Positions 63,641-64,000 of a stretch of 64,000 nucleotides of DNA are shown here, one piece after another; the first letter of the stretch is position 1, and every line of letters starts with the position of its first letter. The DNA is from Ooceraea biroi. Its lineage: Eukaryota; Arthropoda; Insecta; Hymenoptera; Formicidae. The stretch spans positions 1,550,001 through 1,614,000 of the forward strand of contig NC_039519.1 of NCBI RefSeq assembly GCF_003672135.1, in the 5' to 3' direction. A model generated the notes under the pieces. It saw only the letters and a list, made by a program, of their open reading frames with translations, was not told where the DNA came from and did no database searches. Position numbers and translations under genes: made by a program.

Positions 63641-64000
63641 TTAATTGCATTTTCGTCGATGTTACTGCATTATCAGACATTCTCCTGCATTTTGTTTTAT
63701 TTCCTTCCATTTGTTGTGATTCTCCGGCATTTTCAGTAATTCCACAGCTTTGAAGGATGTATTGCGTTAATTTATTTCACTAAATTCTTACCGGTCACGT
63801 CGAATCGTGCTGTTATTGCCATTTCGTATGTAACATTACATACAGAACACGTAATTACACAAAACACATGCGTAATTTTAATGCAGACTGACTTGAAGAA
63901 CATTTTCAAGCTTTAACGTCTTTCTACGAAACGAGCGTAGCACCCTCAACAGTGACAAATTAAACGGAGCATGTAGCGACAATTGTAGGGGAATCCACTT
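63641..64000 (-). repeat. Inverted decamer remnant and 330-bp satellite
   Basis: From 63641 to 63760 there are tgcattttc-type words (complement of the gaaaatgca words at 40100-40300). From about 63775 to the window end the sequence is the complement of the 330-bp satellite at 43490-44590 (gctgttattgccatttcgta; gcgacaattgtag). Confidence 0.75.

Noticed and set aside
1..64000. tRNA, rRNA or known snRNA genes
   Set aside because: I looked for A/B-box-like and conserved rRNA stretches by eye and found none that I could support; a covariance-model scan would be decisive.

Overview
The window looks like a repeat-rich stretch of an arthropod nuclear genome, most likely an insect and plausibly a hymenopteran such as an ant (the lineage is inference). 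Reasons are the AT-rich background, GTAAGT...(Y)nCAG introns, TATA plus TCAGT-type initiators, and nested transposons of typical insect families (hAT, Kolobok-like, Mutator-like MITE, P-element, mariner-like, DIRS, a two-ORF LINE). There is no operon structure, no tRNA or rRNA that I could recognise, and no CRISPR array.

Layout. 1-4.2 kb: repeat debris, then element E1 (TG...CA ends, 4-bp duplication) carrying a TTAA-flanked Kolobok-like element. 4.2-7.3 kb: a hAT transposase gene with a BED finger, one clean intron and one nonsense codon. 7.2-9.4 kb: a 35-bp GC-rich minisatellite, a Mutator-type MITE with a 9-bp target duplication, and a ~150-bp satellite. 9.48-10.32 kb: a ubiquitin-specific-protease pseudogene. 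10.49-12.13 kb: a local inverted repeat. 11.8-36.2 kb: a 24-kb palindrome centred near 24.02 kb. Each arm carries a fold-back element, a P-element fragment, a 38-bp hairpin, a DIRS retrotransposon (Gag, RT/RNase H, tyrosine recombinase, ITRs plus internal complementary region) and half of a ~4.8-kb noncoding element. Differences between the arms that I noticed are almost all one-base homopolymer changes, mostly losses in the right arm, so an assembly fold-back must be excluded.

36.2-37.1 kb: a mariner-like transposase tail. 37.1-43.4 kb: a minus-strand cluster of three related-architecture, unrecognised spliced genes. Each has a CAG-repeat micro-exon, a basic exon, a large charged exon and a short terminal exon, with splice phases that agree. 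They are embedded in A-tract decamer repeats. 43.5-44.6 kb: a 330-bp satellite. 44.6-47.57 kb: a LINE cut inside its RT domain by noncoding element copy A (47.57-51.71 kb). Copy B (51.71-58.61 kb) follows in the same orientation, split by E2, a 2.06-kb element with two unrecognised minus-strand ORFs.

58.6-63.6 kb: a second GC-rich gene block. It has a well-supported two-exon gene with TATA and initiator, two small flanking ORFs, and a reading frame that stays open for 277 codons apart from four stop codons. It also has a repeated upstream module with nuclear-receptor-like half sites, the palindrome GAACATGTTC and a TATA box, and an array of AP-1/MARE-like TGACTCA sites. 63.64-64.0 kb repeats, in inverse orientation, the decamer and 330-bp satellite that border the first gene block. 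The two gene blocks (37.1-43.4 and 58.6-63.6 kb), whose proteins I do not recognise, are the best candidates for something undescribed; host gene family and integrated virus-like DNA are both possible.
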